In this document: positions 11,403-17,710 of the stretch, one piece after another
How the letters are laid out: every line of letters starts with the position of its first letter
Numbering within the stretch: position 1 is the stretch's first letter
Origin: an uncultured Roseovarius sp.
Lineage (GTDB): Bacteria > Pseudomonadota > Alphaproteobacteria > Rhodobacterales > Rhodobacteraceae
Reading direction: 5' to 3'
DNA: 17,710 nt
Assembly (NCBI GenBank): GCA_913055965.1
Contig: CAJXKX010000005.1
Span: 1-17,710 of the forward strand
Notes under the pieces: generated by a model
What the model was told of the DNA's origin: nothing
Database searches by the model: none
The model's input: the letters and a program-made list of their open reading frames with translations, nothing else
Made by a program: the position numbers and the translations under genes

Positions 11403-13718
11403 ATGTCTCATATCCCTTCGCGCGCCTGCCTCACCTCGGTCATCGCCCTGCTCGCCGGTCTCGGTGCCGCCTCTGCCAATGCGCAGGCGCTGGGCGGGGG
11501 CACCACCTCGGGCGCGGACAGCGTCGCTGTTGGTAGCGGCAGCGAGGCCTCCGCATCGTCCAGCACGGCGGTGGGCCAGGGCAGCACTGCGTCGGGCGGC
11601 CTCAGTACCGCGACCGGGCAGGGCAGCACCGCATCGAATTCCGCCGCGACGGCGACCGGACGAGGCAGCACCGCCTCGGGCAATTCCAGCACCGCGACCG
11701 GCGCGGCCAGCGAAGCATCGGGAGATTTCAGCACCGCGACCGGGGAGTCGAGCACCGCCTCGGGGATACAGAGCACGGCGACCGGGCAAAACAGTTCGGC
11801 CACTGGCGAGTCCAGCACCGCGACGGGACAGCGCAGCGATGCCTCCGGCGATTTCAGCACCGCGACCGGACAGGACAGCAGCGCCTCGGGCAATCGCAGC
11901 GTGGCCACTGGCTGGCGCTCTTCGGCCAGCGCGGACGGCAGCATCGCAATCGGCAGCGATCTGAACAGCACCCTCGAAGGCGCGTCGGCCGAAGCGGAAG
12001 GGGCCATCGCCATCGGCGGCGATTCCTCGGCCACCAGCGTGAACGCGGTGGCCATCGGGCGCGGGGCCGTGGCGTCGGGCTCGACCGCCGTGGGCGGCAA
12101 TTCGCAGGCGACCGGGGCCAATTCGGCGGCCTTCGGCGAGGATGCGGCGGCGACCAATGCCAATTCCACCGCGCTGGGCGAGCAGAGCGTGGCGTCGGGC
12201 TCCGACAGCACCGCGACGGGGCAGGGAAGCGAGGCCTCGGGCTTAAACAGCACGGCGACGGGGCAGGACAGCACCGCCTCGAACGACTTCAGCACCGCGA
12301 CCGGGCAGGGCAGCACGGCCTCGGGCCTGCGGAGCACGGCGCTCGGCCAGGCAAGCCGCGCGCTCAGCACGAGCGCCACGGCGGTCGGTCAGGCCAGCAC
12401 TGCCTCGGGGGTCAACGGCACGGCGCTGGGCGTTTCGAGCACCGCCTCGGGCGTGGGCTCCACGGCGCTCGGGCATATCAGCGAAGCCTCGGGCGCGACC
12501 AGCACCGCGACCGGCCAGTTCGCGCGGGCCACGGGCGATTTCAGCACGGCGGTTGGCGCGTCCAGCCGGGCCGAGGGGCTCGAAAGCACGGCGACGGGGC
12601 AGTCCTCGACCGCCTCCGGCGCGCAGAGCACCGCGACCGGCGCGCTGGCCTTCGCCTCGGGCGATGACAGCATCGCCACCGGCACGCGCGCCACGGCCAC
12701 CGGCGCGGGCAGCATCGCCATGGGCTCGGACGTGGACGGCAGCGCTTTCGGCGCGCGGGCCACCGCCGACGGGGCCATCGCCATCGGCGGGGATGCCGAG
12801 GCGACGAGCGTGAACGCGGTTGCCATCGGCCTCGGGGCCGTTGCCTCCGGCTCGACCGCCGTGGGCGGCAACGCGCAGGCAACGGGGGCCAATTCGGCCG
12901 CCTTCGGCGAGGACGCGGCGGCGACGGGGGATAATTCGACCGCGCTGGGCGAGCAGAGCGTCGCGTCTGGGCTGGGCAGCACGGCGACGGGGCAGGACAG
13001 CCGGGCCACGGGCCTGTTCGCCACGGCAACGGGGCAGGGCAGCGTTGCCACAGGCGCGAACGGCACGGCGACGGGGATGAACAGCGAGGCCTCGGGCTTT
13101 TCCAGCACGGCGATCGGGACGAGCAGCGAGGCCTCGGGCGCGGGAAGCACGGCGATGGGGCAGGGCAGCACCGCCTCGGGCGAAGACAGCACGGCGATCG
13201 GGCAGGCCAGCCGCGCCACCGGCGCGGGAAGCACCGCATTGGGCGAATTCACGCAGGCCACGCATGACAACTCCATGGCGCTGGGCTCCCGCGCTCAGAC
13301 CACCGCCGACAATCAGGTCGTGATCGGCACCGCCACCAACACCTACACCACGCCCGGCATCGCCTCGGCGGCGAGCCGCGCGGCGCAGTCGGGGCCGGTG
13401 GAACTGGTGACGACCGATCTCGACGGCAATCTCGCATCCGATGGCGGCGCGACCGCCGCGGCGATCCGGGGCCTCAACGAGGATGTCCGCGAGAACCGCG
13501 ACGGGGTGGCGATGGCGCTGGCCATGCAGTCGCCCTCGCTGGCCGGGGCGGAGAATTTCGCGCTCTCCGGCGGGTTCGGGGCCTATGCGGGCGGCAGCGC
13601 GTTTGCCGCCACCGGTGCGGTGCGGATCTCGCCCAATGCGCAGCTTGACGGCGGCATCGGTGTGGGCTTCCGCGAGAACCGCGTCGGCGGGCGGATCGGC
13701 GTGACGTTCAAATGGTGA
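11403..13718 (+). CDS. YadA-like trimeric autotransporter adhesin (type Vc secretion)
   Basis: A 771-residue surface protein predicted to trimerise, translocate itself across the outer membrane and display a beta-roll head. The signal peptide is residues 1-27 or 1-29 (hydrophobic 10-22, then A-S-A-N-A-Q-A). From about residue 33 to 640 the sequence is a near-continuous series of roughly 40 fourteen-residue repeats with consensus S-T-A-T-G-Q-x-S-x-A-S-G-x-x, the YadA head type. Two 96-residue non-standard modules (179-274 and 436-531) interrupt it. A neck-like stretch N-Q-V-V-I-G-T-A-T-N-T-Y-T-T-P-G-I comes next, then a very short stalk, and a C-terminal anchor (about 686-771) with a Gly/Ala-rich beta domain ending in Trp771, as in the YadA anchor. 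Binding target is unknown. The next gene overlaps its stop by 7 nt. Confidence 0.93.
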   Translation: MSHIPSRACLTSVIALLAGLGAASANAQALGGGTTSGADSVAVGSGSEASASSSTAVGQGSTASGGLSTATGQGSTASNSAATATGRGSTASGNSSTATGAASEASGDFSTATGESSTASGIQSTATGQNSSATGESSTATGQRSDASGDFSTATGQDSSASGNRSVATGWRSSASADGSIAIGSDLNSTLEGASAEAEGAIAIGGDSSATSVNAVAIGRGAVASGSTAVGGNSQATGANSAAFGEDAAATNANSTALGEQSVASGSDSTATGQGSEASGLNSTATGQDSTASNDFSTATGQGSTASGLRSTALGQASRALSTSATAVGQASTASGVNGTALGVSSTASGVGSTALGHISEASGATSTATGQFARATGDFSTAVGASSRAEGLESTATGQSSTASGAQSTATGALAFASGDDSIATGTRATATGAGSIAMGSDVDGSAFGARATADGAIAIGGDAEATSVNAVAIGLGAVASGSTAVGGNAQATGANSAAFGEDAAATGDNSTALGEQSVASGLGSTATGQDSRATGLFATATGQGSVATGANGTATGMNSEASGFSSTAIGTSSEASGAGSTAMGQGSTASGEDSTAIGQASRATGAGSTALGEFTQATHDNSMALGSRAQTTADNQVVIGTATNTYTTPGIASAASRAAQSGPVELVTTDLDGNLASDGGATAAAIRGLNEDVRENRDGVAMALAMQSPSLAGAENFALSGGFGAYAGGSAFAATGAVRISPNAQLDGGIGVGFRENRVGGRIGVTFKW
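11937..12224 (+). repeat. Duplicated 288-bp module of the adhesin, copy 1
   Basis: Encodes residues 179-274 (G-S-I-A-I-G-S-D ... S-T-A-T-G-Q). It aligns without gaps to the copy at 12708-12995; by hand I count 78 of 96 identical residues, with the central part (A-T-S-V-N-A-V-A-I-G ... S-V-A-S-G) most alike. The offset between copies is exactly 771 bp (257 codons). Confidence 0.85.
12708..12995 (+). repeat. Duplicated 288-bp module of the adhesin, copy 2
   Basis: Encodes residues 436-531. It differs from copy 1 mostly in its first 21 residues (L-N-S-T-L-E versus V-D-G-S-A-F) and at scattered sites. Many codons also differ silently, so the duplication is not recent. Confidence 0.85.
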
Positions 13719-14185
13719 CATGGCTGCGCCATCTGGCGCGTGCGCTGGTTGTCAGCGCCGCGCTTGCCGCACCCGCCTCTGCCCAGACGGCGCCACCTCC
13801 CGAAAGCGAGGTGGCGCGCCTCGTCTGGAGTACGCTGATCGCGCTCGATCACGCGAACCGGACCGGCAATTACACGGTGCTGCGCGATCTGGCGTCGTCG
13901 GGCTTTCGCGAGGTGAACGACGCGGCGCGGCTGGGCGGGGTGTTCGCGGCCACCCGCGATCTGCCGCTGGGGCGGGTCGTTCTGCATGCGCCGCGGCTGG
14001 GCGCGGCCCCCGAGATCGACGAGGAGGGCGTGCTGCGCCTGCGCGGCCGCATCCCGATGCGGCCCGAGCCGATCCTGTTTGACATGCTGTTCGTGCCGGA
14101 GGGCGGCGGGTGGCGGCTCTTGGGCCTGTCGGTGGCGCGCGGGGCCGCCACGGACCCCGCAGAGACCGGCACGGCGGGCGATTGA
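13712..14185 (+). CDS. Hypothetical exported protein, overlapping the adhesin gene
   Basis: A 157-residue protein with a clear signal peptide: basic W-L-R-H-L-A-R (4-10), hydrophobic 11-20, and A-S-A before Q25. The mature part begins with a helix (S-E-V-A-R-L-V-W-S-T-L-I-A-L-D-H-A), then N-Y-T-V-L-R-D-L-A, F-R-E-V-N-D and beta-strand-like segments ending W-R-L-L-G-L-S-V-A. This helix-then-sheet pattern is reminiscent of the NTF2-like fold, but that is a guess from pattern alone. ATG 13712 overlaps the last 7 nt of the adhesin gene (ATGGTGA) and has no Shine-Dalgarno of its own, so translation probably depends on the adhesin. A periplasmic helper for the adhesin is a reasonable inference, not shown. 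It converges with the NYN gene (31 bp between stops). Confidence 0.75.
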   Translation: MVTWLRHLARALVVSAALAAPASAQTAPPPESEVARLVWSTLIALDHANRTGNYTVLRDLASSGFREVNDAARLGGVFAATRDLPLGRVVLHAPRLGAAPEIDEEGVLRLRGRIPMRPEPILFDMLFVPEGGGWRLLGLSVARGAATDPAETGTAGD

Positions 14186-14216
14186 GCCGCGCCGCGCCGG
14201 TGCTCAGACCTGATCG

Positions 14217-14798
14217 TCAGTCGGCCGCGCCGGCATAGGCGGCCTCGCGCTCGGACGGGTCGCGCGGCTCGCGCGGGGGGCGTCCGATCACCTCCTTGAG
14301 GTCGTCGAGTTCGATGAAATTGTCGGCCTGGCGGCGCAGGTCGTCCGAGATCATCGGCGGCTGGCTGCGGATGGTCGAGACCACCGACACGCGCACGCCC
14401 TGGCGCTGCAGGCTCTCGACCAGGGGCCGGAAATCGCCGTCGCCGGAAAACAGCACGATGTGATCCACGCGCGGCGCAAGCTCCATCGCGTCGACGGCAA
14501 GCTCTATGTCCATGTTGCCCTTGACCTTGCGGCGGCCCTGGCTGTCCGTGTATTCCTTGGCCGGTTTGGTCACCATCGAGTAGCCGTTGTAATGCAGCCA
14601 GTCGACAAGCGGCCTGATCGGCGAATACTCGTCATTGTCGAGGAGCGCGGTATAGTAGAACGCGCGCAAGAGCTTGCCCCGGCGCATGAACTCGTTGCGC
14701 AGGAGCTTGTAGTCGATGTCGAACCCGAGCGCCTTGCCGGCGGCATAGAGATTCGACCCGTCTATGAACAAGGCAAGACGGTCATCCTTGTAAAACAT
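14217..14798 (-). CDS. NYN domain (LabA/DUF88-like) putative ribonuclease
   Basis: A 193-residue protein of the PIN-like NYN family, whose members are metal-dependent nucleases or nuclease-like proteins acting on RNA. The fold is visible: L-F-I-D-G-S-N-L-Y (10-18, Asp13), A-L-L-D-N-D (51-56), K-G-N-M-D-I-E-L-A-V-D-A-M (93-105, Asp97 and Asp103), and L-F-S-G-D-G-D-F-R-P-L-V (116-127, Asp120 and Asp122). These acidic residues would form the metal site. The C-terminus (about 165-193) is charged and likely disordered. ATG 14798 has AAAGGA (complement of 14808-14813) 9 nt upstream. An in-frame TTG at 14816 overlaps that site and is rejected. It is divergent from folK; RNA target unknown. Confidence 0.9.
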   Translation of the reverse strand: MFYKDDRLALFIDGSNLYAAGKALGFDIDYKLLRNEFMRRGKLLRAFYYTALLDNDEYSPIRPLVDWLHYNGYSMVTKPAKEYTDSQGRRKVKGNMDIELAVDAMELAPRVDHIVLFSGDGDFRPLVESLQRQGVRVSVVSTIRSQPPMISDDLRRQADNFIELDDLKEVIGRPPREPRDPSEREAAYAGAAD

Positions 14799-14832
14799 TC
14801 CGGAATGTCCTTTCAAATCCGTCCGGCGCGCC

Positions 14833-14856
14833 TGTGAGTGGTGAGTGTGAGTGGTG
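14833..14856 (+). repeat. Short tandem direct repeat upstream of folK
   Basis: TGTGAGTGGTG occurs twice, starting at 14833 and 14846 (13-bp period). This could be a regulator site or slippage product. Confidence 0.4.
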
Positions 14857-14865
14857 TGGCATGCC

Positions 14866-14881
14866 GGATATTTGGGCAGAA
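14866..14881 (+). repeat. AT-rich intergenic motif, copy 2
   Basis: GGATATTTGGGCAGAA resembles the motif at 2881-2902 (shared GG-N-TATTT, GC, AGAA). Both are intergenic and AT-rich in otherwise GC-rich DNA. Confidence 0.3.
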
Positions 14882-14940
14882 TTAATTGGTGCTAGCGGGG
14901 CCTTCAAGAGTGGCAAGGATCACAAAAGGATAGTTTTGCG

Positions 14941-15534
14941 ATGACGTCGAATCAACTGTACTTGATCGCGCTCGGCGCAAACCTGCCTTTGCGCAGCGGA
15001 GACGAGGGCGACGGTCCGGGGGCCACGCTCGACGCCGCGCTCGCGGCGCTTGGACGTCTGGCGGAGGGGCGCGTCGCCGTCAGCCGTTTCTACCGAACGC
15101 CCGCCTTTCCGCCCGGTTCGGGGCCGGATTTCGTGAATGCCGCTGCCGCGTTGCGCATGCCGGGCACGCCCGCAGAGGTCCTGGCCGCGCTGCACGGGAT
15201 CGAGGCCGGGTTCGGGCGTGTCCGGGCGGCGCGCTGGGGGGCGCGCACGCTCGATCTCGATCTGCTGGGGGCCGGCGATGCGGTGCTGCCCGATGCCGCG
15301 ACGCAGGCGCGCTGGCGCGCGCTCGATCCGCGGGCGGCGCAGGGGCAGGCCCCCGACCGGCTGATCCTGCCGCATCCGAGGTTGCAGGAGCGCGCCTTCG
15401 TGCTGGTGCCGCTGGCGGATGTCGCCCCCGACTGGCGTCACCCGCTGCTGGGGCGGACGGTCCGCGAGATGCTTGACGCGCTGCCCGCGCAGGCGCGCGC
15501 AGAGGTGGTCGCGCTGCCGAATCGACGCTTGTAA
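14941..15534 (+). CDS. folK: 2-amino-4-hydroxy-6-hydroxymethyldihydropteridine diphosphokinase
   Basis: A 197-residue enzyme (HPPK) that transfers pyrophosphate from ATP to 6-hydroxymethyl-7,8-dihydropterin in folate synthesis. The N-terminal A-L-G-A-N-L is at 10-15. The hallmark R-W-G-A-R-T-L-D-L-D-L-L is at 98-109, with the Mg-binding Asp105 and Asp107. L-P-H-P-R-L-Q-E-R-A-F-V-L-V-P-L (143-158) is the second signature. Longer than E. coli HPPK (about 159), chiefly through inserts near 18-28 and 112-138, which is common in related alphaproteobacteria. AAAGGA at 14925-14930 precedes the ATG by 10 nt. folP and folB are not in the window. rpoZ follows after 65 bp. Confidence 0.94.
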   Translation: MTSNQLYLIALGANLPLRSGDEGDGPGATLDAALAALGRLAEGRVAVSRFYRTPAFPPGSGPDFVNAAAALRMPGTPAEVLAALHGIEAGFGRVRAARWGARTLDLDLLGAGDAVLPDAATQARWRALDPRAAQGQAPDRLILPHPRLQERAFVLVPLADVAPDWRHPLLGRTVREMLDALPAQARAEVVALPNRRL

Positions 15535-15599
15535 ATCCCGCCCCGAGGCCTTAGGTACAGGGCTTCTGATCGCAATGCCCGAGAACTGCCGGAGGTCGC

Positions 15600-15953
15600 A
15601 TGGCCCGCGTAACCACAGAAGACTGCGTCGACAAGGTCCCGAACCGATTCGATCTGGTGATGCTCGCCGCACACCGGGCGCGCGAGATCGCCTCGGGCGC
15701 GCCGCTCACCGTGGACCGCGACAACGACAAGAACCCGGTCGTCGCCCTGCGCGAGATCGCCGAGGAAACGCAATCGGCGGGCGATCTGCGCGAGCGGCTC
15801 ATCGAATCGCATCAGACCCAGATCGAGGTGGACGAGCCCGAAGAGGACACGATGGCACTGATGATGGGCGCCGAAGCCGATCAGCCCGAGCCGGACGACA
15901 TGTCCGAGGAAAAGCTGCTGCGCGCCCTGATGGAAGCGCAGGGCGAGGGCTGA
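15600..15953 (+). CDS. rpoZ: DNA-directed RNA polymerase omega subunit
   Basis: A 117-residue omega subunit, which assists beta-prime folding and forms part of the ppGpp-binding site 1 of RNA polymerase. The N-terminus M-A-R-V-T-T-E-D-C-V (1-10), N-R-F-D-L-V (15-20) and A-A-H-R-A-R-E-I-A (23-31) are the conserved core. K-N-P-V-V-A-L-R-E-I-A (44-54) is the second helix. From about residue 75 a long acidic tail (Glu/Asp-rich) makes it larger than E. coli omega (91). GGAGG at 15591-15595 lies 4 nt before ATG 15600. The M-A-R start is the sequence associated with ppGpp site 1 in proteobacteria. The rsh gene starts 40 bp downstream, the arrangement found around spoT in many proteobacteria. Confidence 0.96.
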   Translation: MARVTTEDCVDKVPNRFDLVMLAAHRAREIASGAPLTVDRDNDKNPVVALREIAEETQSAGDLRERLIESHQTQIEVDEPEEDTMALMMGAEADQPEPDDMSEEKLLRALMEAQGEG

Positions 15954-15993
15954 GGCCCGCCGCCGCCGCCACAGGACCGGGGCGCACCACCTG

Positions 15994-17710
15994 ATGATCG
16001 CCGTCGATGACCTGATCTCGCTGGTGCGCGATTACAACCCGAAGACGGACGAGGCGCTCATTCGCGACGCCTACGCGTTCGGGCACGAGATGCATGCGGG
16101 CCAGACCCGGCATTCGGGCGAGCCCTATTTCACCCATCCCGTCGCTGTCGCCGCCATCCTGACCGAACAGCGGCTGGACGATGCGACCATCGTCACGGCG
16201 CTGCTGCACGACACGGTGGAGGACACCAAGGCATCCTACCGCACCGTCGAGGCGCGTTTCGGCACCGAGATCGCCGAGCTGGTCGATGGCGTGACCAAGC
16301 TCACCAACCTGCAACTGTCGAGCTCGGAGACCCGGCAGGCGGAGAATTTCCGCAAGCTGTTCATGGCGATGTCCCGCGACCTGCGGGTGATCCTCGTCAA
16401 GCTCGCCGACCGGCTGCACAACATGCGCACGATCAAGGCGATGCGCCCCGAAAAGCAGGCGCAGAAGGCGCGCGAGACGATGGATATCTATGCGCCGCTG
16501 GCGGGCCGCATGGGCATGCAGTGGATGCGCGAGGAACTCGAGGATCTCGCGTTCCGCGTGCTCAACCCCGAGGCGCGCGCCTCGATCATCCGCCGCTTCA
16601 TCACCCTGCAGCGCGAGACCGGCGACGTCGTCGAGCGGATCACCGGCGACATGCGCGCCGAACTGGATCGCGCGGGCATCCCGGCGGATGTGTTCGGGCG
16701 CGCCAAGAAGCCCTATTCGATCTGGCGCAAGATGCAGGAAAAGCAGATGGGGTTCTCGCGTCTGTCCGACATCTACGGTTTTCGCATCATCACCGATACC
16801 GAGGAAAACTGCTATGGCGTGCTGGGCGTGATCCATCGCCGCTGGCGCGCGGTGCCGGGGCGGTTCAAGGATTACATCAGCCAGCCCAAATCCAACGGCT
16901 ACCGGTCCATTCACACCACCGTGTCCGGGCGCGACGGCAAGCGGGTGGAAGTGCAGATCCGCACGCAGGCGATGCATGACGTGGCCGAGACGGGGGTGGC
17001 GGCGCACTGGTCCTATCGCGACGGCGTGCGTGCCGAGAACCCCTTTGCCGTCGATCCGGCGCGGTGGATTTCCTCGATGAACGAGCAGTTCGACGCCGAG
17101 GAGGATCACGAGGATTTCCTCGAGGCGGTCAAGCTCGAGATGTATGCCGACAAGGTGTTCTGCTTTACCCCAAAGGGCGACGTGATCAAGCTGCCGAGGG
17201 GCGCGACGCCCATAGATTTCGCCTATGCCATCCACACGCGGATCGGCCATGCCTGCGTGGGGGCCAAGGTGGACGGGATGCGCGTGCCGCTCTGGACCCG
17301 GATCAAGAACGGGCAATCGGTCGAGATCATCACCGCGGGCGGGCAGATGCCGCAGGCGGCGTGGCTCGATATCGCCACCACGGGCAAGGCGCGTGCCGCC
17401 ATCCGCCGCGCGCTGCGCGAGCTGGACCGCGACCGCTTTGTCAAGCTGGGGCGCGAACTTGCGCGCTCGGCTTTCGAGCATGTGGGCAAGCGCGCCACCG
17501 ACAAGGCGCTCGAGGCCGCGGCGCGCACGCTGCGGCTCAAGGATGCCGACGAGGTGCGCGCGCGGCTGGGCAGCGCCGAGTTGACCGCGGGCGAGGTGCT
17601 GCGCGCGGTCTATCCCGATCTCGCGCCGGTGGGCGAGGGCGAGGTGGCGCGCGACCGGGCGGTGATCGGGCTCGGGGCGGACCAGGGGTTCGCCCGTGCG
17701 CGCTGCTGCC
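15994..17710 (+). CDS. Bifunctional (p)ppGpp synthetase/hydrolase, RelA/SpoT family (3' end outside window)
   Basis: The first 572 codons of an Rsh enzyme that makes and degrades the stringent-response alarmones (p)ppGpp. The N-terminal HD hydrolase has His48 (F-T-H-P), His72-Asp73 (L-L-H-D-T-V-E-D) and Asp138 (L-A-D-R-L-H-N), so hydrolysis should be active. The synthetase domain has D-I-Y-G-F-R-I-I and R290-F-K292-D293 (R-x-K-D form, typical of bifunctional enzymes, not RelA), then S-N-G-Y-R-S-I-H-T and E-V-Q-I-R-T. A TGS domain starts near residue 388 (V-F-C-F-T-P-K-G-D). The window ends in A-R-C-C, the beginning of the conserved-cysteine domain; the C-terminal ACT domain would lie beyond. 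ATG 15994 lacks a strong Shine-Dalgarno; it follows rpoZ by 40 bp. Single Rsh is the usual alphaproteobacterial arrangement. Confidence 0.95.
   Translation, partial: MIAVDDLISLVRDYNPKTDEALIRDAYAFGHEMHAGQTRHSGEPYFTHPVAVAAILTEQRLDDATIVTALLHDTVEDTKASYRTVEARFGTEIAELVDGVTKLTNLQLSSSETRQAENFRKLFMAMSRDLRVILVKLADRLHNMRTIKAMRPEKQAQKARETMDIYAPLAGRMGMQWMREELEDLAFRVLNPEARASIIRRFITLQRETGDVVERITGDMRAELDRAGIPADVFGRAKKPYSIWRKMQEKQMGFSRLSDIYGFRIITDTEENCYGVLGVIHRRWRAVPGRFKDYISQPKSNGYRSIHTTVSGRDGKRVEVQIRTQAMHDVAETGVAAHWSYRDGVRAENPFAVDPARWISSMNEQFDAEEDHEDFLEAVKLEMYADKVFCFTPKGDVIKLPRGATPIDFAYAIHTRIGHACVGAKVDGMRVPLWTRIKNGQSVEIITAGGQMPQAAWLDIATTGKARAAIRRALRELDRDRFVKLGRELARSAFEHVGKRATDKALEAAARTLRLKDADEVRARLGSAELTAGEVLRAVYPDLAPVGEGEVARDRAVIGLGADQGFARARCC

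Larger units (their letters stand above)
14799..14940. promoter_or_regulatory. Divergent promoter region between the NYN gene and folK
   Basis: 142 bp with an AT-rich centre (14868-14890). It holds the ribosome site of the NYN gene (minus, 14808-14813) and an AAAGGA at 14925-14930 ten nt before the folK ATG. A 13-bp-spaced direct repeat TGTGAGTGGTG (14833-14843 and 14846-14856) and a copy of the intergenic motif (14866-14881) also lie here. Promoter hexamers are not identified. Confidence 0.5.

Noticed and set aside
12243..13721. Long minus-strand open frames opposite the adhesin (also 11408-12379 and 12389-13276)
   Set aside because: They exist because the 42-bp repeats lack stop codons in the other frames. 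Their translations are low-complexity reflections of the repeats, without starts, ribosome sites or family resemblance.

Overview
The window reads as chromosomal DNA of a high-GC alphaproteobacterium, most likely a marine Rhodobacteraceae/Roseobacter-type organism. I base this on base composition, family-level resemblance of the proteins, and gene order (dnaX-ebfC-recR; folK-rpoZ-rsh). No tRNA, rRNA, CRISPR array, insertion sequence or phage gene is visible. Genes are packed tightly, often with overlapping starts and stops, so most of the sequence is coding.

Layout. Plus-strand block 218-4663: a YbjN-domain protein, proC (proline synthesis), a CsaA-like tRNA-binding protein, a D-glycerate/hydroxypyruvate dehydrogenase with a TTG start, a long beta-ketoacyl-ACP synthase III, and an unrecognised helix-turn-helix protein. 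Minus-strand block 8230-4693 (transcribed right to left): dnaX, a small membrane protein, ebfC (YbaB), recR and a DUF1294 membrane protein. This is the conserved replication/recombination operon with one extra gene inserted. Then come a plus-strand gene (8343-9362) fusing a tyrosine/dual-specificity-phosphatase-like domain to helical repeats and a peptidoglycan-binding domain, and minus-strand genes for a DadA-type FAD oxidoreductase and a YqaA-type membrane protein.

The most distinctive locus is 11191-14185. An AT-rich, palindrome-containing leader precedes a 771-residue trimeric autotransporter adhesin. Its body is almost entirely 14-residue YadA-type head repeats and contains a 96-residue module duplicated exactly 771 bp apart. 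It overlaps by 7 nt a gene for a small exported protein that may be a periplasmic partner.

The right end holds an NYN/LabA-type putative nuclease (minus), divergent from folK, rpoZ and a bifunctional (p)ppGpp synthetase/hydrolase gene. The last is cut by the window edge at the start of its conserved-cysteine region. rpoZ next to rsh puts an RNA polymerase subunit that helps form a ppGpp site beside the enzyme that makes and degrades ppGpp.

Most of the window is core metabolism. The best candidates for something undescribed are the phosphatase/peptidoglycan-binding fusion and the repeat-rich adhesin with its overlapping exported partner.
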